Source: Frondihabitans sp. PAMC 28766
Lineage (GTDB): Bacteria; Actinomycetota; Actinomycetes; Actinomycetales; Microbacteriaceae
Length of the DNA: 64,000 bases
NCBI RefSeq assembly: GCF_001577365.1
Contig: NZ_CP014513.1
Span: 4,281,898-4,345,897, forward strand
Direction: 5' to 3'
Both the position numbers and the translations under genes were made by a program. This document shows, one piece after another, positions 1-8,459 of this stretch (positions are counted from its first letter, which is position 1; each line of letters opens with the position of its first letter). A model generated the notes under the pieces. That model was not told where the DNA came from. It worked only from the letters and a program-made list of their open reading frames with translations, and made no database searches.

Positions 1-282
1 TACCGCCGCGAAGACGAGCAGCCGCTCGCGCAGCGAGAAGCCATCTACCGCGAGATCGCCACCCGCCTGGCCGCTCTCCGAGACGACGACGGCTACATCG
101 ACGACATCGCGATGGGGGCGCGCGACCGCGCGTGGAACGACATCGGCGCCACCATCGTGAACCGAGTCGCAGCAGCGACCGTCGTGCCCGACCGCACGTA
201 CGACGAGCACCGCGACGAACGCCTCCGCGAGCTGCTCGACATCGACTTCCGCGCTCTGGCCGAAGCCGACCGCGCAAAGTAG
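1..282 (+). CDS. C-terminal part of an unrecognised protein (5' end outside window)
   Basis: The frame is open from the first base of the window and ends at a TAG (280-282), giving 93 residues of a C-terminus. The segment is rich in Asp, Arg and Ala and predicted helical, with no membrane segment and no motif I can assign. Codon use is typical for the window (strong G/C at third positions), which supports a real gene. The next gene on the same strand starts about 100 bases later, so the two are not obviously coupled. I do not recognise the family. Confidence 0.6.
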   Translation, partial: YRREDEQPLAQREAIYREIATRLAALRDDDGYIDDIAMGARDRAWNDIGATIVNRVAAATVVPDRTYDEHRDERLRELLDIDFRALAEADRAK

Positions 283-382
283 TCCGGGTCGGGAATAGGG
301 CAGCCGCACCGGGGCTTGACCCCACTGGTCGTCCAGCGTTGCACGCCCCGTGTTCCCTCCCGCTTCACATCGTCAGGACGCA

Positions 383-1928
383 ATGACCTCCACGACCTCA
401 GCATCTCCCGCGACCGGCTCCCTGCCGGCACGCGCGGCTCCGCTCCCCGCGACCACAAGTGGCTCGTCCTCGCCGTCGTCGGCCTGGCCCAGCTGATGGT
501 GGTGCTCGACGGCACCATCGTCAACATCGCTCTGCCAGCGCGCAGGCCGACCTCGGCTTCACCAACGACAACCGCCAGTGGGTCGTCACGGCCTACTCGC
601 TCGCCTTCGGCAGCCTGCTGCTGCTCGGCGGCCGCCTCTCGGACATCTTCGGTCGTAAGAACACCTTCATCATCGGGCTGATCGGCTTCGCCGTCGTCTC
701 CGCCATCGGCGGTGCCTCGCAGTCGTTCGGCATGCTCGTGACCGCGCGCGCCTTTCAGGGAGCCTTCGGCGCCCTCCTCGCCCCGGCCGCCCTCGGTATC
801 CTGACGACCACGTTCTCGACACCGAAAGATCGAAGCAAGGCGTTCGCCATCTTCGGCACCATCGCGGGCTCCGGCGCCGCGGTCGGCCTGCTGCTCGGCG
901 GCGTCCTCACCGAGTACACCTCGTGGCGCTTCTGCCTCTTCGTGAACGTCGTCTTCGCCGTGGTCGCCCTCGTCGGCGCCCTCGTCTTCCTCAAGGCGAA
1001 AGCCGTCGGCGGAGTCCAGCACCACGTCGACATCCCCGGAACCATCACCGTGACCGCCGGGCTCGTCGGCATCGTCTACGGCTTCTCGAACGCCGAGACC
1101 AACAGCTGGACCGACCCGATCACGATCATCTGCCTCGCCGCCGGCGTCGTCCTGCTCGCCGTGTTCGTCGTGCTGCAGACGCGGGTGGCACACCCGCTGC
1201 TGCCCATGCGCGTCATCCTCAACCGCGACCGCGGCGGGTCCTACCTGGTCATCGCCCTGGCCGGCATCGGCATCTTCGGCGTCTTCCTCTTCCTCACGTA
1301 CTACCTCGAGCTCACCCTCGGGTACTCGTCGCTGAAGACGGGCATCGCGTTCCTGCCGCTGCCGCTGTCGATCATGCTCTCGTCGAACGTGTTCGGCAGC
1401 CGCCTGCTGCCCCGCGTCGGCCCCCGCATCCTGATCGTCATCGGCGCACTGCTCGGTGCCGTCGGCCTCGCCTGGCTCAGCCAGATCGCGCTCGACTCGC
1501 TCTATGCGACGGCGGTGCTGCCCGGCCTCATCCTGATGGGCCTCGGCATGGGCCTCATCTTCTCGTCGGCGATCAACACGGCCACCTCGGGTGTCGCCCG
1601 CGAAGACGCCGGAGTCGCCTCCGCGACGGTCAACACGATGCAGCAGATCGGCGGGTCGATCGGCACCGCGCTGCTCTCGACGTTGTCGGCCAGCGCGGTG
1701 ACGGCGTACATCACCTCGCACGGCACGACCAAGCTCGACCAGGCCAACGCTGTGCTCTCGGGCTACCACCTCGCGTTCTACGTCTCGACCGGCGTCTTCG
1801 TGGTCATCGCGATCGCCGGCGGCACGATCATCGACCGCCACTCGGTGCGCCTGCGCAAGATGGCCGCGGCCAAAAACCTGACGGGTGCCGTCACCGGCCC
1901 GATCGAGGTTCCGGCGGGCGCGCACTGA
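383..1928 (+). pseudogene. DHA2-type (EmrB/QacA-like) MFS drug exporter, two frameshifts near the 5' end
   Basis: Integral membrane proton-driven exporter of the 14-helix DHA2 family, expected to expel drugs or other toxic compounds. The protein is spread over three frames. ATG 383 (preceded by AGGAC) opens a short hydrophilic leader. At about 445-450 the frame moves to the one encoding DHKWLVLAVVGLAQLMVVLD, whose LDGTIVNIALP motif is the family signature in helix 1. At about 536-540 it moves again to the frame that runs to 1928 and contains QWVVTAYSLAFGS and GRLSDIFGRK. Both shifts correspond to one missing base. The rest is intact and hydrophobic, so either the copy is recently inactivated or the reads have indel errors. 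The convergent TetR gene at 2083-2642 is a plausible neighbour regulator. Literal reading starting inside the frame begins near 540. Confidence 0.85.
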
Positions 1929-1952
1929 TCGACTAGGGCTTCAGAGGCCGTG

Positions 1953-2005
1953 AGACCTCAGAGAGTGCCGCTCCGGCCCGCCGGAAACCGCGTTCTCTGA
2001 GGTCT
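1953..2005. terminator. Hairpin between two convergent genes
   Basis: AGACCTCAGAGA (1953-1964) and TCTCTGAGGTCT (1994-2005) are perfect 12-bp inverted arms. The 29-base loop holds a second CCGG..CCGG pairing. It lies between the convergent exporter and TetR genes, so a bidirectional terminator role is likely. No clear T tract follows. Confidence 0.5.
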
Positions 2006-2014
2006 CGCTCGTCT

Positions 2015-2090
2015 GGGTCCCACTCGTCTGGGTCTCACTCGTGGCGGGTCTCACGCGTGGCAGGTCTCACGCGTGGCGGGTCTCACGCGT
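2015..2090. repeat. 15-16 bp tandem repeat (five units)
   Basis: Five imperfect units of the form GGGTCTCACGCGTGGC lie head to tail. The last unit carries the TCA that is the corrected stop codon of the TetR gene on the minus strand. Simple-sequence slippage here could alter that C-terminus. Confidence 0.7.
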
Positions 2091-2642
2091 CCGGCGCGGT
2101 GAGCAAGCCGTCGAGCAGGGCGGCAAGGTACGCGTCGGGGGCCGTGGTGCCGCTGACACGGACGGCGTAGGCCGCACCGCAGACGAGGGCCATGGCATCC
2201 TGGGCCCCAGCGGCGAACGGATGTGCGACGAGGCTCCTACCCGGTCGAGCAGCACGGCGAACGCGTCGATGAGATCGCGGCGCCTCGCCTTCGTGGTGTC
2301 GAGCGCAGGATCCGACGTGGTCGCCACACGCGCGAAAGCCACGTCGTCGACGTACACGCGCATCGCGACCGCCAGGAAGCCGCGCAGGGCCCCGGCCGCG
2401 TCGGCCTCCCCCGCCGCGTCCGTGGCACGCTGCGTCAGGTCGTCGAACCGCCCTTCGACGAGTGTCTCGACGAGAGCCTCGGTCGTCGGGAAGTGCCGGT
2501 ACACCGTGCCCACTCCCACGTCGGCCCGCCGCGCGACGGCGTTCAACTGCAGCGGGAGGCCCTCGTCGGCAAGCGACCGGGCAGCGGCGAGAATGCCGTC
2601 GCGATTGCGGGCGGCATCTCGGCGGAGCGGGGCGGGCGTCAT
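2083..2642 (-). pseudogene. TetR/AcrR family repressor with one frameshift
   Basis: Transcriptional repressor of about 186 residues. The N-terminal helix-turn-helix is clear: GILAAARSLADEG, then VARRADVGVGTVYRHFP at about residues 35-52. The start is the ATG at 2642, which places the HTH at the usual distance. The frame that carries the HTH runs on to 2067 with an implausible Pro/Ser/Arg tail. From about 2240 the other frame gives a sensible ligand-domain end (HPFAAGAQDAMALVCGAAYA), stopping at 2083. One base appears to be missing near 2230-2245. It is divergent from the esterase gene at 2715 with a short operator-bearing gap, and convergent with the exporter. It probably regulates one of these. 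Confidence 0.8.
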
Positions 2643-2671
2643 GGCGACATCCTATTGTGTGCGGATCAGTC

Positions 2672-2683
2672 ATCCGATCGGAT
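2672..2683. promoter_or_regulatory. Candidate TetR operator
   Basis: ATCCGATCGGAT is a perfect 12-bp palindrome in the 72-bp gap between the divergent TetR and esterase genes. Further half-sites (CATCCG at about 2688, CGGATCAT at about 2710) lie close by. The position fits repression of both promoters. Confidence 0.5.
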
Positions 2684-2714
2684 ACTCCATCCGTTTAGAT
2701 GTTATGGTCGGATC

Positions 2715-3563
2715 ATGACCTCGAAGCGCACGATCGACGCCGCCGGCAAGCGCCGCACCTACCGCCTGACCCTGCCGCCCGATGCGACACCGAGCGCCGG
2801 TGCGTCGCTGCTGTTGCTGTTCCACGGCTCGAACCAGACGGCCGCCTCACTCGAGACGTTCACAGGAGGCACGCTCGAGGGGCTCGCTGCCGCGGACGGC
2901 GTTGTCGTCGCCTCCCTCGACGGCTACAAGCGCAACTGGAACGACGCGCGCGAGCACTCGACCTTCCCCGCACGACTCGAGGGTTACGACGACGTCGCTT
3001 TCGCCGTGGCGGTCATCGACGAGCTCGCCGCCGACTACGCGATCGACACGTCACGCGTGTTCGCTGCCGGCTTCTCGAACGGCGGCGCTCTGGCCATCCG
3101 TCTGGCGCACGAGATCCCCGATCGGCTCGCGGGTGTCGGCATCCTGTCGGCCACCATGCCGGTCGCCCACAACTTCGCCGTCTCGCGCGACCTCGAACTG
3201 CCCCTGCCCGTGATCCAGTTCCACGGCACGCACGACCGCCTCGTGCCGTACAGCGGCGGAATGGCCTCGCTCTGGGGCCTGAAGCCGCGCGGGCTGGGAG
3301 TGTCGGCGCGTGACACAGCGGCCTACTTCGCCGGCCGCAACGGAATCTCGACACCGCCGGTCGAGACTGCGGCGACGACGGGCAGGCCGCAGGTGACGCG
3401 GCTCGACTACTCCGCGCCCGGCCACGCGCCCGTGCGGCTCGTCACCGTCGAGGGCGGCGGCCACACGATCCCCGGGCCGAAGCGGGCGCCGCGCATCATG
3501 GGCGCAACGGTCACCTCCTTCAGCGCCGCCGACGAGCTCGCCGCCTTCTTCGGCCTGCGCTGA
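2715..3563 (+). CDS. PHB-depolymerase/LpqC-like alpha/beta hydrolase
   Basis: A 282-residue serine esterase of the polyhydroxybutyrate depolymerase/feruloyl esterase group. The oxyanion-hole strand LLLLFHGSNQ is near residue 35, and the nucleophile elbow GFSNGG has Ser at about 121. The Asp (FHGTHDRLVP) and His (GGGHTIPG) of the triad are also visible. ATG 2715 is chosen because it directly precedes the family core. Longer in-frame starts would run through the divergent TetR gene. No signal peptide is seen, so it is probably cytoplasmic. Substrate is unknown; a short ester or polyester is likely from the family. The operator candidate at 2672-2683 suggests TetR control. Confidence 0.85.
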   Translation: MTSKRTIDAAGKRRTYRLTLPPDATPSAGASLLLLFHGSNQTAASLETFTGGTLEGLAAADGVVVASLDGYKRNWNDAREHSTFPARLEGYDDVAFAVAVIDELAADYAIDTSRVFAAGFSNGGALAIRLAHEIPDRLAGVGILSATMPVAHNFAVSRDLELPLPVIQFHGTHDRLVPYSGGMASLWGLKPRGLGVSARDTAAYFAGRNGISTPPVETAATTGRPQVTRLDYSAPGHAPVRLVTVEGGGHTIPGPKRAPRIMGATVTSFSAADELAAFFGLR

Positions 3564-5859
3564 GCCTGAGCCCGCGGGGGCGGCCCCACCCCCCGCGCAT
3601 CAGCCCCGTTGGCGAAACCGGAAATTGCGCGAGCTGCTGCTGCACCCCCTCGCGCCGAGCTCGTGACGGGCGCGGATCTCCGGTTCTACGAACGGGGGCC
3701 GGGCCGTGCTCGCCCCGCGGCGTGGCAGAGGGCGCTGTCCCTGCCGTGCGGCGCCAGCGGGCCACCCCCGTCGGCACAACAGGAGTCTCCGCAGCGGGCG
3801 GTCGCAGAACCGGCTCGCCCGGCCGCCAGGGCAGCAGAACTCCGGTTTCACCAACCAGGCCGCACCGCCGAGGCCCGGCCGACGCCCGACAGGCAGGCAA
3901 GTGGGCGGGCAAGCGGGCAGGCAGGCAGGCGGACGCGCGCGCCCCGGCAGAAGAAGGGCGGCCCGCCCGGAGCCGTTGCAGGGGCTCCGGGCGAACCGCC
4001 CCGGTCTGTAGCTGTGCCGAAGACCTACGCCTGGGGCGACCCGAGGCGGCCGCGGTGACGGGCGACTCCGACGACACGGGGGCGTCGGCAGGAGCCGGCG
4101 AGCGCGCCCCTTTCTTCGATCCGACCTCGACCCCGTGGAACTCGGCCAGGATCGACACGGTGCTCTCGATCTCGGCGTCGCGCTCGGCGTCCGACCACCC
4201 GAGGGGAGCCTCGAGGATGCCGGCCAGCTCACTGAGCAGCTCGAGGGTGACGCCGCCGACGAACGCGAGGTTCGTGCGACGAAGCACGACGTCGATCAAG
4301 TGCACGGCGTCTTCGTGCTCGGCGAAATAGGCGATCTCGGCGGCCGTGAAGTCGCTGTCGGCGGCCAGAGGCTCGGACGGCTGGTCGATGAGGGTCTGGA
4401 TGACCTCGTCGGCACGGGTGCCGTAGCGGGACAGGAGGCGGTCGACCTGGTCGCGGTCGAGCCCGTTGAGGTGCTCGGTGATCCACTTGGCACGGTCGCC
4501 CGGAAGCGTCGGGAAGTCCTTGCCGCCGCCGATCGGCATGCCTGCCGTGTCGATGGTGCGGGCGACGCCGAGGCGCGTGGTGGCCTCGGTCGAGAGGTGC
4601 GTCGAGAGCGCGCGGAAAGTCGTCCACTTGCCGCCGACGAGCGACAGCACCTTGGACTTCGGCAGGGCCGCGACAGAAGTCTCGACGATGCGGTAGTCGC
4701 GCGACACGAAGCCGGCGGCGAGGTCGTCGTGCTTCGGCAGCGGGCGCACGCCCGAGTAGCGGTACACGATGTCGTCGCGCGTGATCGAGATCGACGGGAA
4801 GACGTGCTTGACCAGATCGAAGAAGTAGTCGACCTCTTCTTCGGTGCAGATCGCCGACTTCGACATGTCGGCCTCGAGGTCGGTGGTGCCGATCAGCACG
4901 CGACCCTTCAGGGGGTAGATCAGGACGATGCGACCGTCGTTGTTCTCGAAGAACAGCTCGCGGCCATTGGTGGCCTTGAGGAGGCCCGGGTGGTCGACCA
5001 CGATGTGCGAGCCCTTGGTGCCGCCCATGTACTGCGACTCGGCCCCGAAGGCCTTGTTGGTGAGGTCGGTCCAGGGCCCGGAGGCGTTGATCACGACATC
5101 GGCCTCGATGACGAACTCGGTGCCCGAGACGACGTCCTTGACGAGCACGCCGCCGTCTTTCGTGCCGACGGCCTCGACGTAGTTCGCGCTGCGGGCGAAC
5201 TGCCCGGCGCCGCCGCGGTTGCCGGCGGCGAGGCCGTCCTTCAGCACGTCGAGCGCGAGGCGCTCGGGCTCGTGCACGGAGGCGTCGTAGTAGGTGCCGG
5301 TGTACTTGAGGTTCTTGTTGAGCGCCGGCATGTCACGCAGCGCCGCCTTGCGGAGGCGGAAGACGTGCTTCGGCACGGTGCCGCCGTCGCGCGAGAAGGA
5401 GTCGTAGAGGGTCATGCCGATCTGGATCAGCAGAGCACCGCGCTCTTTGGTGGAGCGCTGCTTGTGCGTGAGCATGCGCAGGGGCGCGTTCATGATGCCC
5501 GAGAACGTCGAGAAGATCGGCATCGTCGTCTGCAGCGGCTTGACGTAGTGGGGTGCGATCTTCAGCAGGCCGTTGCGCTCTTCGACCGATTCGCGGACGA
5601 GGCGGAACTCGCCGTTCTCGAGGTAGCGGATGCCGCCGTGGATCATGTGCGACGAGGCGGCCGACGCGCCGGAGGCGTAGTCGTTGCGCTCGACAAGGAT
5701 GACGTCGACCCCCTGGAGTGCGAGGTCGCGGAAGGTGGCGATGCCGTTGATGCCACCGCCGATGACGAGCACCTGGGCCTTGGGGCGCTCCTTGATGCGG
5801 GAGACGTTGGCGCGGAGAGTGCTGGCGGATTCGCTGCTTGTCTTCTTCGACGGAGTCAC
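3520..5859 (-). CDS. glpD: Glycerol-3-phosphate dehydrogenase (FAD), with a doubtful C-terminal tail
   Basis: FAD-dependent enzyme oxidising sn-glycerol-3-phosphate to dihydroxyacetone phosphate at the membrane and passing electrons to quinone. The dinucleotide-binding motif VIGGGINGIA is at residues 33-42. The family blocks RDLALQGVDV, HGGIRYLENG, YRYSGVRPLP and LVGGKWTTFR follow, then the C-terminal GlpD cap domain. GTG 5859 is preferred; upstream in-frame codons would intrude into the SorC promoter. The core ends near 4100. The literal frame runs another 170 Arg/Pro-rich residues through repeats to 3520, overlapping the esterase end. One extra C in the run complementary to 4033-4036 would give a stop at 4025, a normal length of about 611 residues, so the tail is probably an indel artefact. 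The divergent SorC gene is the likely regulator. Confidence 0.92.
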   Translation of the reverse strand: MTPSKKTSSESASTLRANVSRIKERPKAQVLVIGGGINGIATFRDLALQGVDVILVERNDYASGASAASSHMIHGGIRYLENGEFRLVRESVEERNGLLKIAPHYVKPLQTTMPIFSTFSGIMNAPLRMLTHKQRSTKERGALLIQIGMTLYDSFSRDGGTVPKHVFRLRKAALRDMPALNKNLKYTGTYYDASVHEPERLALDVLKDGLAAGNRGGAGQFARSANYVEAVGTKDGGVLVKDVVSGTEFVIEADVVINASGPWTDLTNKAFGAESQYMGGTKGSHIVVDHPGLLKATNGRELFFENNDGRIVLIYPLKGRVLIGTTDLEADMSKSAICTEEEVDYFFDLVKHVFPSISITRDDIVYRYSGVRPLPKHDDLAAGFVSRDYRIVETSVAALPKSKVLSLVGGKWTTFRALSTHLSTEATTRLGVARTIDTAGMPIGGGKDFPTLPGDRAKWITEHLNGLDRDQVDRLLSRYGTRADEVIQTLIDQPSEPLAADSDFTAAEIAYFAEHEDAVHLIDVVLRRTNLAFVGGVTLELLSELAGILEAPLGWSDAERDAEIESTVSILAEFHGVEVGSKKGARSPAPADAPVSSESPVTAAASGRPRRRSSAQLQTGAVRPEPLQRLRAGRPSSAGARASACLPARLPAHLPACRASAGPRRCGLVGETGVLLPWRPGEPVLRPPAAETPVVPTGVARWRRTAGTAPSATPRGEHGPAPVRRTGDPRPSRARREGVQQQLAQFPVSPTGLMRGGWGRPRGLRLSAGRRRRRARRRR
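3604..3697. repeat. Dispersed imperfect palindrome, family 2, copy a
   Basis: The left arm CCCCGTTGGCGAAACCGGA and the right arm TCCGGTTCTACGAACGGGG pair with few mismatches around a GC-rich centre. Other copies are at 3766, 9997, 17783, 21062 and 24291. It sits in the low-complexity stretch downstream of the esterase, inside the doubtful C-terminal tail of the glpD frame. Confidence 0.75.
3766..3856. repeat. Dispersed imperfect palindrome, family 2, copy b
   Basis: The left arm is CCCCGTCGGCACAACAGGAG and the right arm is CTCCGGTTTCACCAACC, about 70 bases after copy a. The following 3886-3950 is simple sequence built from GGCAGGC/GGGCGGGC units. Apart from the overlapping glpD tail frame, I see no gene in 3564-4024. 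Confidence 0.7.
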
Positions 5860-5999
5860 TGGCTTGTCGCTTTCACTGTCGTGACCGGCGTTGCGATCGA
5901 GCCGGTCGAGGATCTCGAGTCGACGATCGACGCCGACAGGTCGACGTAAGCCGCCGATGTGTCCATAATTGACCTGCACAGGCAGACGGTCAAGGCGTC

Positions 6000-6013
6000 T
6001 GCACATATGTGCA
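6000..6013. promoter_or_regulatory. Candidate SorC operator
   Basis: TGCACATATGTGCA is a perfect 14-bp palindrome in the gap between divergent glpD and the SorC gene, 40 bases before the SorC start. It is the best symmetric site in the gap, and SorC proteins are known to bind palindromes near their own promoter. Confidence 0.55.
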
Positions 6014-6052
6014 CGGTGCCTTCGCAGCGTGCATCCACGAAAGGTTCGATCA

Positions 6053-7017
6053 ATGACGTTCGAGACGCAGGCCAGCGACAAGACACAGGACGCCCTCAGG
6101 GCCTCCCACCTCTATTACCTGCAGGATCTCACGATGGAGGCGATCGCGCGCGAGCTCGGCACCTCGCGCTCGAGCGTCAGCCGACTGCTGAGCTACGCCC
6201 GAGAAAGCGGCCTCGTCGACATCCAGATCAAGTCGCCCCTCGACCAGGCAACGGTGACCAGCGAGGCCCTGCACCGGCGCTGGGGCATCACGGCGCACGT
6301 CGTACCGGTGCCCGACCAGACGACCGACGTCGACCGCCTCGACCGCGTCGCCCTCTCGGCTGCACGGATTCTCACCCAGTTCGTCGACTCCAACATGGTG
6401 ATCGGCGTCGCCTGGGGCTCCACCGTCAGCGCGATCAGCCGCTACCTCGTGCCGAAGGCGACGCACGGGTCGACCATCGTGCAGCTGAACGGCGCGGCCA
6501 ACACCCGCACGACCGGCATCGTCTACGCGAGCGAGATCCTCCGAAGGTTCGGCGACGCGTACGGCGCGACCGTGCAGCAGTTCCCGGTGCCGGCGTTCTT
6601 CGACGACCCCGACACGAAGCTGGCACTCTGGCGCGAGCGCAGCACGAAGCGCGTGCTGGAGTTTCAAGAGAGCATGGACGTCGTCCTCTTCGGAGTGGGA
6701 GCCGCGAACGCTCTCGTGCCGAGCCACGTCTACTCCGGGGGCTACCTCGAGCGTGCCGATCACGAGAGCCTGATCAGCGAGGGCGTCGTCGGCGACGTCG
6801 CAACGGTCTTCTTCCGCGCCGACGGCTCGTCGACCGACATCACGCTCAACAAGCGCGCAAGCGGCCCCGATCTCGCCACTGTCCGCCGGGCGCCGCGGCG
6901 GGTGTGCGTCGTCGCCGGGGTCGGCAAAGCGGAGGGCCTCATGGGGCTCTCGCAGCGGGGCTCGTCACCGACCTGATCCTCGACGAGAGCTGCGCCCGAG
7001 CGCTCCTCGAATCCTGA
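6053..7017 (+). CDS. SorC/DeoR-family sugar-responsive regulator, frameshift near the end
   Basis: Transcription factor with an N-terminal HTH (LTMEAIARELGTSRSSVSRL, about residues 26-45) and a SorC effector domain related to sugar-phosphate isomerases (VIGVAWGSTVSAISRYL, VVLFGVGAAN, GVVGDVATVFF). ATG 6053 gives the standard length. The literal frame stops at 6976 after an odd ending, QRGSSPT. Restoring one G in GGGG at 6943-6946 gives GALAAGLVTDLILDE and a stop at 7017, the usual SorC C-terminus. It is divergent from glpD with a palindrome between, so control of glycerol-phosphate metabolism is the simplest inference. Effector unknown. Confidence 0.85.
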
Positions 7018-7040
7018 CGCCCTGGCCGTCGGCCGAAGAG

Positions 7041-7063
7041 CGAGAACCGAGAACCGAGAACCG
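7041..7063. repeat. 7-bp tandem repeat
   Basis: CGAGAAC occurs three times in a row in the short gap between the convergent SorC and phosphatase genes. It is simple sequence with no evident function. Confidence 0.6.
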
Positions 7064-7090
7064 AGAGCAGGGCGGCGACAGCGCGGGCGG

Positions 7091-7753
7091 CTAGAGTGTG
7101 CCGCCCATCGGGTCGCGGGCGGCGTCGTCTTCGAGCGCCTCGCCGCCCAGCGGCTCGCCCTGCCACGCGACCACCCGCCAGCCCGACGTCGGCGACCCGT
7201 CGAGGTCGACGACGCCGGTGTTGTCGAGGTGGTGCGCGCCTGCGAAGTCCGGGCCGAGATTGCTCGCCCGGCCGCCCAGCCAGACCCGGATTGCACCCGC
7301 GTGCGACACGACGCCCACCGTCGAGTCGAGCCCGTGCCGCTCGGCGATCGCCGCGATCGCACCGTCGAACCGAGCGAGGAAGTGGTGCCCGTCGTGCGCG
7401 CCGGGGATCGTCGCCGACAGGTCGCCCTCGCCCCAGCGCCGGATGGGCGCGATGTAGTCGCGGAACGCCTGGGGGTCGGTGCTGTCTTCGAAATCGCCCG
7501 CCTCGATCTCGTGGACTCCGTCGATGACGACGGCGTCGAGACCGTGCGCCCGTGCCAGTGGCTCGGCGGTGATCGCGGTGCGCTGGAGGGTGGAGACGTA
7601 GAGGCCGTCGAGCGGCACGTCGGCCAGAGTCTCGGCGAGAGCCGACGCCTGCGAGCGTCCGAGCTCGGTGATGCCGGGGCCGGGAGGGCTGGTCGACAGA
7701 GCTCCGGCGACGTTGGCGGGGGTCTCGGCGTGACGGATGAGGAGGAGGCGCAC
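7091..7753 (-). CDS. Histidine phosphatase family protein (phosphoglycerate-mutase-like)
   Basis: A 220-residue phosphatase of the histidine phosphatase superfamily. The phosphohistidine motif is LLIRHAETPAN with the acceptor His at residue 8. Further family features are the ITELGRSQASALAETL stretch, STLQRTAITAEPLA, the acid at HEIEAGDFED, and the second catalytic His in VGVVSHAGAIRVWL. GTG 7753 puts RHAE at its normal place near the N-terminus. The longer TTG start at 7786 would overlap the operator palindrome at 7787-7810. Substrate cannot be told from sequence. It is divergent from the GntR gene and may share its control region. Confidence 0.85.
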   Translation of the reverse strand: MRLLLIRHAETPANVAGALSTSPPGPGITELGRSQASALAETLADVPLDGLYVSTLQRTAITAEPLARAHGLDAVVIDGVHEIEAGDFEDSTDPQAFRDYIAPIRRWGEGDLSATIPGAHDGHHFLARFDGAIAAIAERHGLDSTVGVVSHAGAIRVWLGGRASNLGPDFAGAHHLDNTGVVDLDGSPTSGWRVVAWQGEPLGGEALEDDAARDPMGGTL

Positions 7754-7786
7754 GCCGTCAGAGTATCGCTCCGACCCGAGCATCAA

Positions 7787-7810
7787 CTTGCATGCAATGA
7801 TGCATGCAAG
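7787..7810. promoter_or_regulatory. GntR operator candidate
   Basis: CTTGCATGCA and TGCATGCAAG are perfect 10-bp inverted arms separated by ATGA, 14 bases before the GTG of the GntR gene. Such a site just upstream of a FadR-type GntR gene suggests autoregulation. It would also cover the divergent phosphatase promoter. Confidence 0.7.
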
Positions 7811-7823
7811 CTACCGTGAGCGA

Positions 7824-8459
7824 GTGACAGTTCTTGACGTCCCCGCCGCCGAGCGGGCCTACAGTGACACCAAACTGCGCATCCTCCGCGGCGATCTGCC
7901 GGGCGGCTCGTCGCTCAGCGAGATCGCGGTGTGCGGCGAGCTCGGCCTCAGCCGGACGCCCGTCCACGAGGCCTTCCTGCGGCTCGCCTCCGAAGAGCTG
8001 CTGACGCTCGAGTCGCGCAAGGGCGCCGTCGTCCGACCGATGTCGCCGAGCGAAGCCGACGACGTGGTCGAGATGCGCGAGGCCGTCGAGGCGACTGCCG
8101 CGCGTCGAGTAATCAGGAGTTCGGCGGGCTCCGCGCTCGTCGCGAGCCTGAGCGAGCTGCTGGCCCGCCAAGAATCCTGTCTTGCCGACGGCGACGTCGA
8201 CGGGTTCGTCGAGGCCGACGACGCCTTCCACCACGCGGTCGTCGAAGCGTCGCAGAACCCGATCGCCCTGCACTTCAGCCGCCTGATCCACGACCGCGCC
8301 CAGCGCCTGCGCTACCGCTTCATGCGCATCCGCCCCGAGCACCTCGCGCAGTCGCTCGCCGACCACCGCGCCCTCGCCGAGGCGATCGCGGCCGGAGACG
8401 AGGCCGCCTACGCCGCGACCCTCGCCCGCCACGTCGACATGCTGCGAGGCATCCTGTGA
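7824..8459 (+). CDS. GntR family regulator, FadR subfamily (FCD domain)
   Basis: A 211-residue repressor. The winged HTH is at about residues 15-70 (AYSDTKLRILRGDLPGG, LSEIAVCGELGLSRTPVHEAF, LESRKGAVVRPM). An all-helical FCD ligand domain follows, with family residues in DAFHHAVVEASQNP and HRALAEAIAAGDEAAY. GTG 7824 is chosen because the upstream ATG lies inside the operator. The stop overlaps the GTG of the MFS gene by four bases (8456-8459), so the two are translationally coupled. The transporter is the probable target, and its substrate the probable effector, usually an organic acid or sugar acid in this subfamily. Confidence 0.88.
   Translation: MTVLDVPAAERAYSDTKLRILRGDLPGGSSLSEIAVCGELGLSRTPVHEAFLRLASEELLTLESRKGAVVRPMSPSEADDVVEMREAVEATAARRVIRSSAGSALVASLSELLARQESCLADGDVDGFVEADDAFHHAVVEASQNPIALHFSRLIHDRAQRLRYRFMRIRPEHLAQSLADHRALAEAIAAGDEAAYAATLARHVDMLRGIL

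Noticed and set aside
93..1925. Long minus-strand open frame opposite the MFS exporter
   Set aside because: Composition is Asp/Arg/Glu/Gly shadow sequence typical of the complement of a high-GC gene, with no domain.
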